Made by a program: the position numbers and the translations under genes
Assembly (NCBI RefSeq): GCF_046254905.1
Contig: NZ_CP158016.1
Coordinates: 2,790,001-2,854,000 of the forward strand
Source: Pseudaeromonas aegiceratis
Lineage (GTDB): Bacteria; Pseudomonadota; Gammaproteobacteria; Enterobacterales; Aeromonadaceae
Length of the DNA stretch: 64,000 nucleotides
Direction of reading: 5' to 3'
The notes under the pieces: model-generated
The model's database searches: none
The model's input: the letters and a program-made list of their open reading frames with translations, nothing else
Told to the model about the DNA's origin: nothing
Shown here: piece after piece, positions 35,192-42,345 of the stretch
Numbering within the stretch: the stretch's first letter is position 1
How the letters are laid out: every line of letters starts with the position of its first letter

Positions 35192-36649
35192 GTGACCAGC
35201 CTTACCCAACTTCAACCCCATGGCCTATGGGGCTTTTTCGCCCAGTTCTGTGCCATCCCCCACCCCTCCAAGCATGAGGCGGCCCTCAGCCAGTGGATCC
35301 AGACCTGGGCCCACGAGCAAGGTCTGCCGGTGGTGGTCGATGAGGTCGGCAATCTCATCATCAAGAAGCCCGCCAGCCCTGGCATGGAAGATCGCAAGGG
35401 CGTGATACTGCAGGCGCATATCGACATGGTGCCCCAGGCCAATGCCGACACGGACCACGACTTCACCCGGGATCCCATTCAGGCCTATGTGGACGGGGAA
35501 TGGGTTCGCGCCAAGGGGACGACCCTGGGGGCGGACAACGGCATCGGCGCCGCGGCCTGCCTGGCGGTGCTGGGAGATCGTCACATCAAGCACGGCCCCC
35601 TTGAGGTACTGCTCACCATAGACGAAGAGGCCGGCATGACGGGGGCCAAGGGCTTGCAACCCGGTCTGTTGGACGGGGAGATACTGCTGAACACCGACTC
35701 CGAGCAGGACGGTGAGGTCTACATGGGCTGCGCCGGCGGGGTGGATGCCCAGCTGCGTTTTGCCTATGAGGCAGAACCCGTGCCGGCGGACCACCAGGCC
35801 TGGGAACTCAAGCTCAGCGGCCTGCGCGGCGGCCACTCCGGGGTCAACATCCACCAGGGTCGTGGCAATGCCAACAAGCTGCTGGGCCGCCTGCTGCATA
35901 GCCTGAGTCAGGAACTGCCGCTGCGGCTGGCCGAACTCAGTGGCGGAACCCTACGTAACGCCATCCCCCGGGAAGCCCGTGCCCTGCTGCTGCTGCCGGC
36001 GCAGCAGGCCGAGGCCCTGGCTGCCGCCCTGAGTCGACTGGCTACGCCCCTGAAGGCTGAGCTGGCCACCATCGACAGCAAGCTGGACTTCAGCCTGACC
36101 TCGGCCCCCTTGCCCCACCGCTGCCTGAGCCTGGCGGCCCAACGGCGTCTGCTGAATGGCCTGCTGGCCTGCCCCAACGGGGTCATCCGCATGAGCGATG
36201 CCATCGCCGGCGTGGTGGAAACCTCCACCAACATGGGGGTCATCAGCACCCAGGAAGAGGCCATCAAGCTGCAGTGCCTGATCCGCTCCTTGAACGAGAG
36301 CGGCCGGGAACACGTGGAGCAGATGACGCAGGCGGTGGCCGATCTGGCGGGCGCCGACTGTCAGTTCAGCGGGCGCTACCCCGGTTGGACACCGGATCCG
36401 GCCTCCCCCATCATGCGGCTGCTGCGTGAGACTCATAAAGAGCTGTTCGCGTCGGACCCCAAGATCATGGTGATCCATGCCGGTCTCGAATGCGGTCTGT
36501 TCCAGCCGGCCTATCCTCACTGGGACATGGTTTCATTTGGTCCCACAATCCAGGGAGCCCACTCCCCGGATGAACGGGTGCACATTCCGGCGGTACATCG
36601 CTTCTGGCAACTGCTCATTAGCCTGCTGGAACAGATCCCAAGCCGTTAA
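35192..36649 (+). CDS. pepD: Aminoacyl-histidine dipeptidase PepD (M20C)
   Basis: The protein has 485 residues, the same length as E. coli PepD (peptidase D). It hydrolyses Xaa-His dipeptides such as carnosine with two metal ions. The metal-site motifs are QAHIDMVPQ (His), GADNGIGAAA (bridging Asp) and DEEAGMTGAKGL (catalytic Glu and metal Glu). GGHSGVNIHQGRGNA marks the dimer lid, and a final metal His lies in the last third (AHSPDERVHI). The start is a GTG at 35192 with AAGGAG 6 bases upstream. In E. coli pepD also neighbours gpt. It converges with dinB, leaving 12 bp between the stop codons. Confidence 0.95.
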   Translation: MTSLTQLQPHGLWGFFAQFCAIPHPSKHEAALSQWIQTWAHEQGLPVVVDEVGNLIIKKPASPGMEDRKGVILQAHIDMVPQANADTDHDFTRDPIQAYVDGEWVRAKGTTLGADNGIGAAACLAVLGDRHIKHGPLEVLLTIDEEAGMTGAKGLQPGLLDGEILLNTDSEQDGEVYMGCAGGVDAQLRFAYEAEPVPADHQAWELKLSGLRGGHSGVNIHQGRGNANKLLGRLLHSLSQELPLRLAELSGGTLRNAIPREARALLLLPAQQAEALAAALSRLATPLKAELATIDSKLDFSLTSAPLPHRCLSLAAQRRLLNGLLACPNGVIRMSDAIAGVVETSTNMGVISTQEEAIKLQCLIRSLNESGREHVEQMTQAVADLAGADCQFSGRYPGWTPDPASPIMRLLRETHKELFASDPKIMVIHAGLECGLFQPAYPHWDMVSFGPTIQGAHSPDERVHIPAVHRFWQLLISLLEQIPSR

Positions 36650-36661
36650 ACCCGCCGCGGA

Positions 36662-37714
36662 CTAAAAGGGCAGGTCGAGTTGACGCTCGGCCTGCTCATC
36701 CGGCAACCCCACACTCACCCCCACCAAACGCACACCCCGCCCCAAGCCTCGCAGCCAGGCCTGTTGCAACAGACGGGCAAACAGTGCCGGCTCCCAGCCC
36801 TGCACACTGCGCTCCACCGTGGTCTGTTGAAAATCGGCAAACTTCAGCTTGATCCCCTGGCGGCAGATGCGCTCCGGCGCACAATGCCGTTGCAGCCGTC
36901 CGTGCAACTCCTGCAACAGTGCCGGCAGGCAGGCCAGCGCCGCCGTCTCCTCCATCAGATCCGCCGGGTAGGTATGCTCCACCCCCACCGACTTGCGCGC
37001 CCGTTCGGTTTCCACCGGCCTGTCATCCAGCCCCTGAGCCCGTTGCCACAGCATCTGGCCGGTACGCCCAAACTGTTGCAACAGCTGAGCCTTGGGCCAG
37101 GCCAGCACATCCTTGCCCAGATACAGGCCGGCCGCCGCCAACCGTTCGGCACTCTTCTGACCGATCCCGGGGATCTTGGCCAGGGGCAGTTGGGCGGCAA
37201 AGGCTGCCACCTCGCCGGGGGCAATAACAAACAGGCCATCGGGCTTGTTCTGCTCGGAGGCGATCTTGGCCAGAAACTTGTTGGGAGCCACGCCGGCCGA
37301 TGCCGTGAGGTGAAGCTCGCGGGCAATATCACGCCGGATAGCCTGGGCGATCAGGGTGGCGCTGCCACCACACAGCGGCGAGTCGCTCACATCCAGATAG
37401 GCCTCGTCCAGGGAGAGGGGCTCTATGCTGGCGCTGTAGCGGGCAAAGATGCCATGCAACTGGCGGGAAACCTGTTTGTAGAGCGCCATACGACCGGGCA
37501 GCAACCGCAGGTCTGGGCACAAGCGCAGCGCATGGGCAGTGGCCATGGCGGAGCGCACGCCAAAGCGGCGCGCCACATAGTTGCAGGTCGCGATCACACC
37601 ACGGCGGTCGGCCGCCCCCCCGATGGCCAGCGGCAGCTGGCACAAGCGGGGATCCTCCCGCATCTCCACCGCGGCGAAAAAGCAGTCCATGTCGATATGG
37701 ATAATCTTGCGCAT
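36662..37714 (-). CDS. dinB: DNA polymerase IV DinB
   Basis: The protein has 350 residues (E. coli 351). This Y-family polymerase bypasses damaged bases. MRKIIHIDMDCFFAAVEMR holds the first catalytic Asp (D8) and the steric-gate phenylalanine region. SLDEAYLDVS carries the other catalytic acids (Asp and Glu). The little-finger domain ends in QAERQLDLPF, close to the beta-clamp binding motif QL(S/D)LF. The ATG at 37714 fits homologues exactly. A LexA box lies only 7 bp upstream and there is no ribosome binding site, so the mRNA may be nearly leaderless. It lies downstream of cheB on the same strand but has its own SOS promoter. Confidence 0.95.
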   Translation of the reverse strand: MRKIIHIDMDCFFAAVEMREDPRLCQLPLAIGGAADRRGVIATCNYVARRFGVRSAMATAHALRLCPDLRLLPGRMALYKQVSRQLHGIFARYSASIEPLSLDEAYLDVSDSPLCGGSATLIAQAIRRDIARELHLTASAGVAPNKFLAKIASEQNKPDGLFVIAPGEVAAFAAQLPLAKIPGIGQKSAERLAAAGLYLGKDVLAWPKAQLLQQFGRTGQMLWQRAQGLDDRPVETERARKSVGVEHTYPADLMEETAALACLPALLQELHGRLQRHCAPERICRQGIKLKFADFQQTTVERSVQGWEPALFARLLQQAWLRGLGRGVRLVGVSVGLPDEQAERQLDLPF

Positions 37715-37721
37715 GATAAAG

Positions 37722-37741
37722 TACTGTATATTGATACAGTT
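37722..37741. promoter_or_regulatory. LexA (SOS) box of dinB
   Basis: TACTGTATATTGATACAGTT contains CTGT-N8-ACAG, a near-perfect LexA operator. It ends 7 bp before the dinB start codon and covers the predicted -10, so LexA should block transcription initiation directly. Confidence 0.93.
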
Positions 37742-37755
37742 ACATGCTAGCGCAA
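37727..37755 (-). promoter_or_regulatory. Predicted dinB promoter overlapping the LexA box
   Basis: On the leftward strand TTGCGC (37750-37755) and AATATA (37727-37732) are exactly 17 bp apart. The start point would fall near 37720, leaving only about five or six bases before the ATG. Confidence 0.55.
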
Positions 37756-37773
37756 AGTCGCACCGATCACCAG

Positions 37774-38862
37774 CTAGCTGGTGCGGCCCCGACCGAGCCG
37801 AGCGAAGGAGAGGATCTGCTCCGGCATGGCCTCCAGCGGTTGCACGTCATCCACCGCCTGGAGGCGGATAGCCTCCTTGGGCATGCCAAACACCACACAG
37901 CTGGCTTCATCCTGTGCCAGGGTGCGGCTACCGGCCTGGCGCATGGCCAACAGGCCCCGCGCGCCGTCATCCCCCATGCCGGTCATGATGATGCCCAAGG
38001 CATTGGGACCCGCCGCCTTGGCCACGGAGCGAAATAACACATCCACCGAAGGTTTGTGCCGGTTGACCGGCGGGGCATCCTGGATCTCCAGACAATAGTG
38101 GGCCCCGGTTCGACAAACCTGGGTCTGCAGGCCCCCGGGAGCGATCAACGCCAGCCCGGCGGTCACCCTGTCCCCCTGTCGCGCCTCCCGCACCATGATC
38201 TGCGAATGGGCATTGAGTCGCTCGGCGAAGGCGGCGGTAAATTTCTCCGGCATATGCTGGACGATCACCAGGGCCGGCGCATCCGCCGGCAGCCGGGTCA
38301 GGATCTGCTCCAGCGCCAGGGTACCACCGGTGGAGGTGCCGATGGCCACCAGACGATCCGTGGTATGCAACAAGGCGGGGGTGACCGAGGTGCGCTCGAG
38401 CACGAGGCCAGCGCTGGCCGGCAGCGCGTTAGCTGCCAGCAAGGGACGCTTTGGCTGGACCCGGGCACAGCGGGCCTCCCGGATGGCCCCGACCAACTGA
38501 CCGGCGATGCTTTCCAGGTGCTGACGCACCCCCAGCTTGGCCTTGGCAAAGACCGCCACGGCTCCGGCCGACAAGGCCTCCATGGTTAGGCTGGCCCCCT
38601 GTTCGGTCAAGGAGGAGCAGATCACCACAGGGGTGGGACGCGATGACATCAACTGCCGCAGGAAGGTCAGGCCATCCATCCGCGGCATCTCCATGTCCAG
38701 GATGATGACATCTGGCCAGGCCTGCTGCATCTTGGGCAGGGCGGCAACCGGATCCACCGCCGTGCCGGCCAAGGCCATGTCGGGCTGCCGACCTATCACT
38801 TCAGCCATAAACTGGCGCACCAGCGCGGAGTCATCCACCACGAACACCCGGGTCTTATTCAT
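37774..38862 (-). CDS. cheB: Chemotaxis response regulator and methylesterase CheB
   Basis: The protein has 362 residues. A receiver domain (about 1-120) has the phospho-acceptor Asp56 in IILDMEMPRMDG. The methylesterase domain (about 170-355) has AIGTSTGGT with the catalytic Ser, QHMPEKFT with His, and TGMGDDGARGLLAMR with Asp. It removes methyl groups from, or deamidates, receptor glutamyl residues. The ATG at 38862 overlaps the cheD stop as ATGA, with AGGAG upstream; a 36-codon extension is rejected. It is the last gene of the chemosensory operon, followed about 30 bp later by the dinB promoter region. Confidence 0.95.
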   Translation of the reverse strand: MNKTRVFVVDDSALVRQFMAEVIGRQPDMALAGTAVDPVAALPKMQQAWPDVIILDMEMPRMDGLTFLRQLMSSRPTPVVICSSLTEQGASLTMEALSAGAVAVFAKAKLGVRQHLESIAGQLVGAIREARCARVQPKRPLLAANALPASAGLVLERTSVTPALLHTTDRLVAIGTSTGGTLALEQILTRLPADAPALVIVQHMPEKFTAAFAERLNAHSQIMVREARQGDRVTAGLALIAPGGLQTQVCRTGAHYCLEIQDAPPVNRHKPSVDVLFRSVAKAAGPNALGIIMTGMGDDGARGLLAMRQAGSRTLAQDEASCVVFGMPKEAIRLQAVDDVQPLEAMPEQILSFARLGRGRTS

Positions 38863-39347
38863 CGTCGACTCTCCTGGGTCAGCGGAGGCGCCACCACCCC
38901 CAGCAACTGCACCTCGTAATGACCTCGGGCCCCATCCACCGCCAGCTTGCGGTACTGCTCTCCCCCACAATCCTCCTGTAGCAGTGGCAGGCCCAGATGG
39001 GTGAGGGCTTCACGCATCCACTGGATGTTGCGATAGCCAACGCTGCGATTGAATCCTGTCTGGTCGAACAGACGGGAGCTCCCGCCAAACAAGGCCAGAC
39101 GGAACTCGTCCGGAAATGCCCGGACCTGACGCAGATCGTTAAGCCAGCGCGCCAACATCACATCACCATAGCGGGTATCGGCGGACCCCTCGGCCGGCGC
39201 ACAGGGCAGCACCACATGACTGACCAAGGTCAATCTGCGCACCGGATGCCAGGCCACCAAGGCAATGCAGGAGCCCAGCAGGGTGACGATGCGTTGTTCC
39301 GGCTGGCCAAAATAGTAGCCACCTGGCACCAGAAAATGCGCACTCAT
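38859..39347 (-). CDS. cheD: Receptor glutamine deamidase CheD
   Basis: The protein has 162 residues. The family converts specific receptor glutamines to methylatable glutamates. The catalytic Cys and His are in LLGSCIALVAW and LTLVSHVVLP. RYGDVMLARWLNDL and ALFGGSSRLFD are further family stretches. Both ends overlap neighbours by four bases (ATGA with cheR and cheB), so translation is coupled. The presence of CheD without CheC is common in proteobacterial accessory che clusters. Confidence 0.93.
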   Translation of the reverse strand: MSAHFLVPGGYYFGQPEQRIVTLLGSCIALVAWHPVRRLTLVSHVVLPCAPAEGSADTRYGDVMLARWLNDLRQVRAFPDEFRLALFGGSSRLFDQTGFNRSVGYRNIQWMREALTHLGLPLLQEDCGGEQYRKLAVDGARGHYEVQLLGVVAPPLTQESRR

Positions 39348-40150
39348 GACGCTTTCCGGTAGACAGAGGGGCCACAGGGCACCAAGGGCAATGACAGCCC
39401 CTGCAGGGACTCTGAGTGACCGACAAACAACAGGCCCCGGGCAGAGAGGTGTGGCAGGAGTCCCTGCACTATCTTCTGCTTACCCTGGGCATCGAAATAG
39501 ATGAGCATGTTGCGCAGGAAGATCACATCGAACTGCCCCCAGTCACTGGGCAGGGGCTCGTTGAGATTCAGACAGTGAAACGCCACTCGGCGCCGGAGGC
39601 TTGCCCCCACCTGGAGGTAGCCATCCATCTCCCCTATCCCCTTGAGACAGTAACGTTTCTTCCAGGCCTCAGGGATCGCCTCCGTCCGACTCAGGGGATA
39701 GACGGCCGCTAGCGCCGTCTGCAAGGCATGGCGACACAGATCCGAACCATGCAGTTGCCAGTTGGCCTGGGGCAGCACATCGCTTAGCAGCATGGCCAGG
39801 GAGTACACCTCCTCGCCGGAGGAACAGGCCGCACTCCAGAACCGGAGGGGAGGCGGACTTTGCTGTTGCGCCCACTGGCGCAGAAATTGAAAGTGTCCCT
39901 CCTCGCGAAAGAAGTAGGTCTCATTGGTGGTGAGCAAGTCCACCGCCAGGCGCCGTTCTTCGTCACTGGCGGGCGCCAGCAGGATGCCGACATAATCGGC
40001 AAAGCTGCCGCAGGCCAGCGCCCGCACCCGCTTCATCAGGCGGCCAGCCACCAATTGCCGCTTATGGTCGGCCATGGTGATGCCGGATACCCGGCGCATC
40101 AAATCCCGGATCTGCCGAAACTCGGTTTCCTCCAGTGCCGGGAACTCCAT
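39344..40150 (-). CDS. cheR: Chemoreceptor glutamate methyltransferase CheR
   Basis: The protein has 268 residues. The N-terminal helical domain (about 1-75) contains GITMADHKRQLVAGRL. The SAM-binding domain contains NETYFFRE, RFWSAACSSGEEVYSLAMLL and FDVIFLRNMLIYFD. It methylates receptor glutamates as the adaptation counterpart of CheB. It lies 3 bp after cheW and overlaps cheD by four bases, in one tight operon. The two receptors of the operon and the separate receptor at 3-5 kb all lack a CheR-binding pentapeptide, so methylation must proceed without a tether. Confidence 0.95.
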   Translation of the reverse strand: MEFPALEETEFRQIRDLMRRVSGITMADHKRQLVAGRLMKRVRALACGSFADYVGILLAPASDEERRLAVDLLTTNETYFFREEGHFQFLRQWAQQQSPPPLRFWSAACSSGEEVYSLAMLLSDVLPQANWQLHGSDLCRHALQTALAAVYPLSRTEAIPEAWKKRYCLKGIGEMDGYLQVGASLRRRVAFHCLNLNEPLPSDWGQFDVIFLRNMLIYFDAQGKQKIVQGLLPHLSARGLLFVGHSESLQGLSLPLVPCGPSVYRKAS

Positions 40151-40153
40151 GGC

Positions 40154-40681
40154 TCAGCCCCCGGCAGCCAGCTCGGCGGGAAGCGTCTCTGGGCTCAGCT
40201 GCTCCAGATCCAGCAACCGATCTACCCGCAACAGGATGAGAAAGCCCTCCTCACGCCGTGCCATCCCCTCGATAAAATCGCTGCGGATCGCCGTACCAAA
40301 GCTGGGAGGAGGTTCCACCTGGGCAGCATCTATGTCCAATACCTCGTCGACGGCATCCACCACCAGCCCCACCAGTGCCAGTTCCCCATCATTGGGCAAC
40401 TCCAGGATGATGATGCAGGTCCGTCGACCTATCTGAGTTAGCCCGCCGCCAAAGCGGGCCGCCAGATCCACCACGGGCACCACATTGCCCCTGAGGTTGA
40501 TCACCCCTCGGACATAATCCGGCATCATGGGCACCTCGGTCAGGTGGCCGTACTCGATGATCTCCCGGACCCGGCTGATGGGCAGGGCCAGCGCCACCTT
40601 CATGCATCGAAATGACAAATGCTGACCCGCACCGCTCACTACCCCATCCAGTAGACCGGCTTGCTCGATTAATTCAGCCAT
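40154..40681 (-). CDS. cheW: Chemotaxis adaptor CheW
   Basis: The protein has 175 residues and a single CheW fold. Family landmarks are FALPISRVREIIEYG-like ALPISRVREIIEYGHLTEVP, the ligand-loop sequence YVRGVINLRGNVVPVVDLAARFG, and VGLVVDAVDEVLDI. It links receptors to CheA in the array. The start is the ATG at 40681. The receptor gene ends 8 bp upstream and cheR starts 3 bp downstream. The N-terminal 20 residues, with MAELIEQAGLLDGV, are a short extension. Confidence 0.94.
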   Translation of the reverse strand: MAELIEQAGLLDGVVSGAGQHLSFRCMKVALALPISRVREIIEYGHLTEVPMMPDYVRGVINLRGNVVPVVDLAARFGGGLTQIGRRTCIIILELPNDGELALVGLVVDAVDEVLDIDAAQVEPPPSFGTAIRSDFIEGMARREEGFLILLRVDRLLDLEQLSPETLPAELAAGG

Positions 40682-40689
40682 GCCCCCTC

Positions 40690-42324
40690 CTAGAACTGCA
40701 CAAAACGGCCATCGCCAGCATCGGCATTCAACGTCGCCCCGGGTTGCGGTGCGGCCTTGGCCGGTGCCGCCTGACGCACGCTGCGTGACGGGACCGAACT
40801 CCCTTCTACCTTGAAGAAACCAATCAACTCCAGCAGCTGTCCGGCCTGGGCGTTCATCTCTTCGGCGGTGGCGGCCAACTCCTCGGAAGACGAGGCACTT
40901 TGCTGGGTGATCTGATTGAGCTGATCCATGGCGACGTTGATCTGGGCAACCCCGGTGCTCTGTTCTTGGGAGGCGGCGGTGATCTCCTGCACGAGATCCG
41001 AGGTCCGCTGAATGTCGGGCACCAACTGCTCGAACAGGTGGCCGGCCTGCTCGGCCAGGGAGACGCTGTTGCTGGCCACTTCGCCAATTTCCTGCGCCGC
41101 CACCTGGCTACGTTCGGCCAACTTGCGCACCTCCGCCGCCACCACGGCGAAACCCTTGCCGTGGTCACCCGCCCGGGCCGCCTCAATGGCGGCGTTGAGG
41201 GCCAGGAGGTTGGTCTGATAAGCGATGTCGTCGATGATGCTGATCTTGTCGGCAATCTGCCGCATGGCATCCACGGTACTCTTCACCGCCTCGCCGCCCC
41301 GCAAGGCATCCGTTGATGCCTTGCTGGAGATGCCGTTGGTCACCTTGGCACTCTCCGTATTCTGGGCGATGGAGGCAGACATCTGTTCCATGGATGCCGA
41401 GGTTTCCTCCACGCTGGCGGCCTGCTCACTGGCCCCCTGGCTCAGCGCCTGGGAAGTCGCACTCACCTGCTCGGCAGCGCTGGAGAGCGCATCGGCAGCC
41501 CCCCGCACTTCCCGCATGGTGAGACCCAGCTTTTGCACCATCTCCTTGAGGGCAAACAACAAAGAGTGCTGATTGCGCTCATCCAGCTCAATGGTCAACC
41601 CCAGCTCACCCGCCGCCACCTTGCGGGTGATGGCCACGGCATAGTCCGGTTCGCCACCCAGTTGCCGAACGATCCGACTGGCGATAAACAACCCCATGGC
41701 CAGGCCCAGCAGGGCTCCCAGCAGGATGGCGCCCAACATCAGCCAGGTACTTCTGGCATACAGGGCCTCGGCCTCGGCTGCCCGCTTCGCGGCCTGCTGA
41801 ACCTTCTGGCTGGCGATTTGTTTGACCTGCTCCATCACCGCCAACACCACGGGCGCATAATCACCATCCAGATAGGTGATGGACGGTGACACCTCCTTCA
41901 ACGGCTCGGCATAACTGAGGGCCATCACCTTCTCCAAGCCCTCCTTATAGGGTCCCCACAACTTGTCAAACTCGACGAACTGCGCCTGTCCCTCTTGGGT
42001 GGTGAAATACTGTCTAGCCTTGGTCAGACTTTGCTCCAACGCCGCCACCGAATGGCGGGTATCCTGGGCCCGCTTCTCCCGGTCGGCTTCGCTGTCTGCC
42101 AGCATCATGGCCCGCACCGAGCGGCCAATGGCCATGAACTCACTGGTGGCCTCACCCGCCAACTCCAACCCCAGCAGATCCTTTTCGTAGATCACCTTGG
42201 TCATCTCATTGATCTGCCGCATGTTGACGTAGCCCACGGCCCCCACCACGGCCGCCACCACAGACATCAGAACGAAGGCCAATACCAATCGAGTCTTTAA
42301 TTTCATCTGACTGAAGAAACTCAT
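40690..42324 (-). CDS. Methyl-accepting chemotaxis protein with four-helix-bundle sensor
   Basis: The protein has 544 residues. A membrane segment near 10-33 is followed by a periplasmic helical bundle (about 35-190) of the 4HB_MCP type (MRQINEMTKVIYEKDLLGLELAGE), and a second membrane segment near 193-217. A HAMP domain and a long coiled coil follow, with the conserved tip DIAYQTNLLALNAAIEAARAGDHGKGFAVVAAEVRKLA. The C-terminal tail (after about 505) is a flexible Pro/Ala segment ending GDGRFVQF, not a CheR tether. It lies between cheA (21 bp upstream) and cheW (8 bp downstream), so it is very likely the main input of this CheA. Confidence 0.94.
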   Translation of the reverse strand: MSFFSQMKLKTRLVLAFVLMSVVAAVVGAVGYVNMRQINEMTKVIYEKDLLGLELAGEATSEFMAIGRSVRAMMLADSEADREKRAQDTRHSVAALEQSLTKARQYFTTQEGQAQFVEFDKLWGPYKEGLEKVMALSYAEPLKEVSPSITYLDGDYAPVVLAVMEQVKQIASQKVQQAAKRAAEAEALYARSTWLMLGAILLGALLGLAMGLFIASRIVRQLGGEPDYAVAITRKVAAGELGLTIELDERNQHSLLFALKEMVQKLGLTMREVRGAADALSSAAEQVSATSQALSQGASEQAASVEETSASMEQMSASIAQNTESAKVTNGISSKASTDALRGGEAVKSTVDAMRQIADKISIIDDIAYQTNLLALNAAIEAARAGDHGKGFAVVAAEVRKLAERSQVAAQEIGEVASNSVSLAEQAGHLFEQLVPDIQRTSDLVQEITAASQEQSTGVAQINVAMDQLNQITQQSASSSEELAATAEEMNAQAGQLLELIGFFKVEGSSVPSRSVRQAAPAKAAPQPGATLNADAGDGRFVQF

Positions 42325-42345
42325 GTTGTTCTCCCGTAACTCTTC

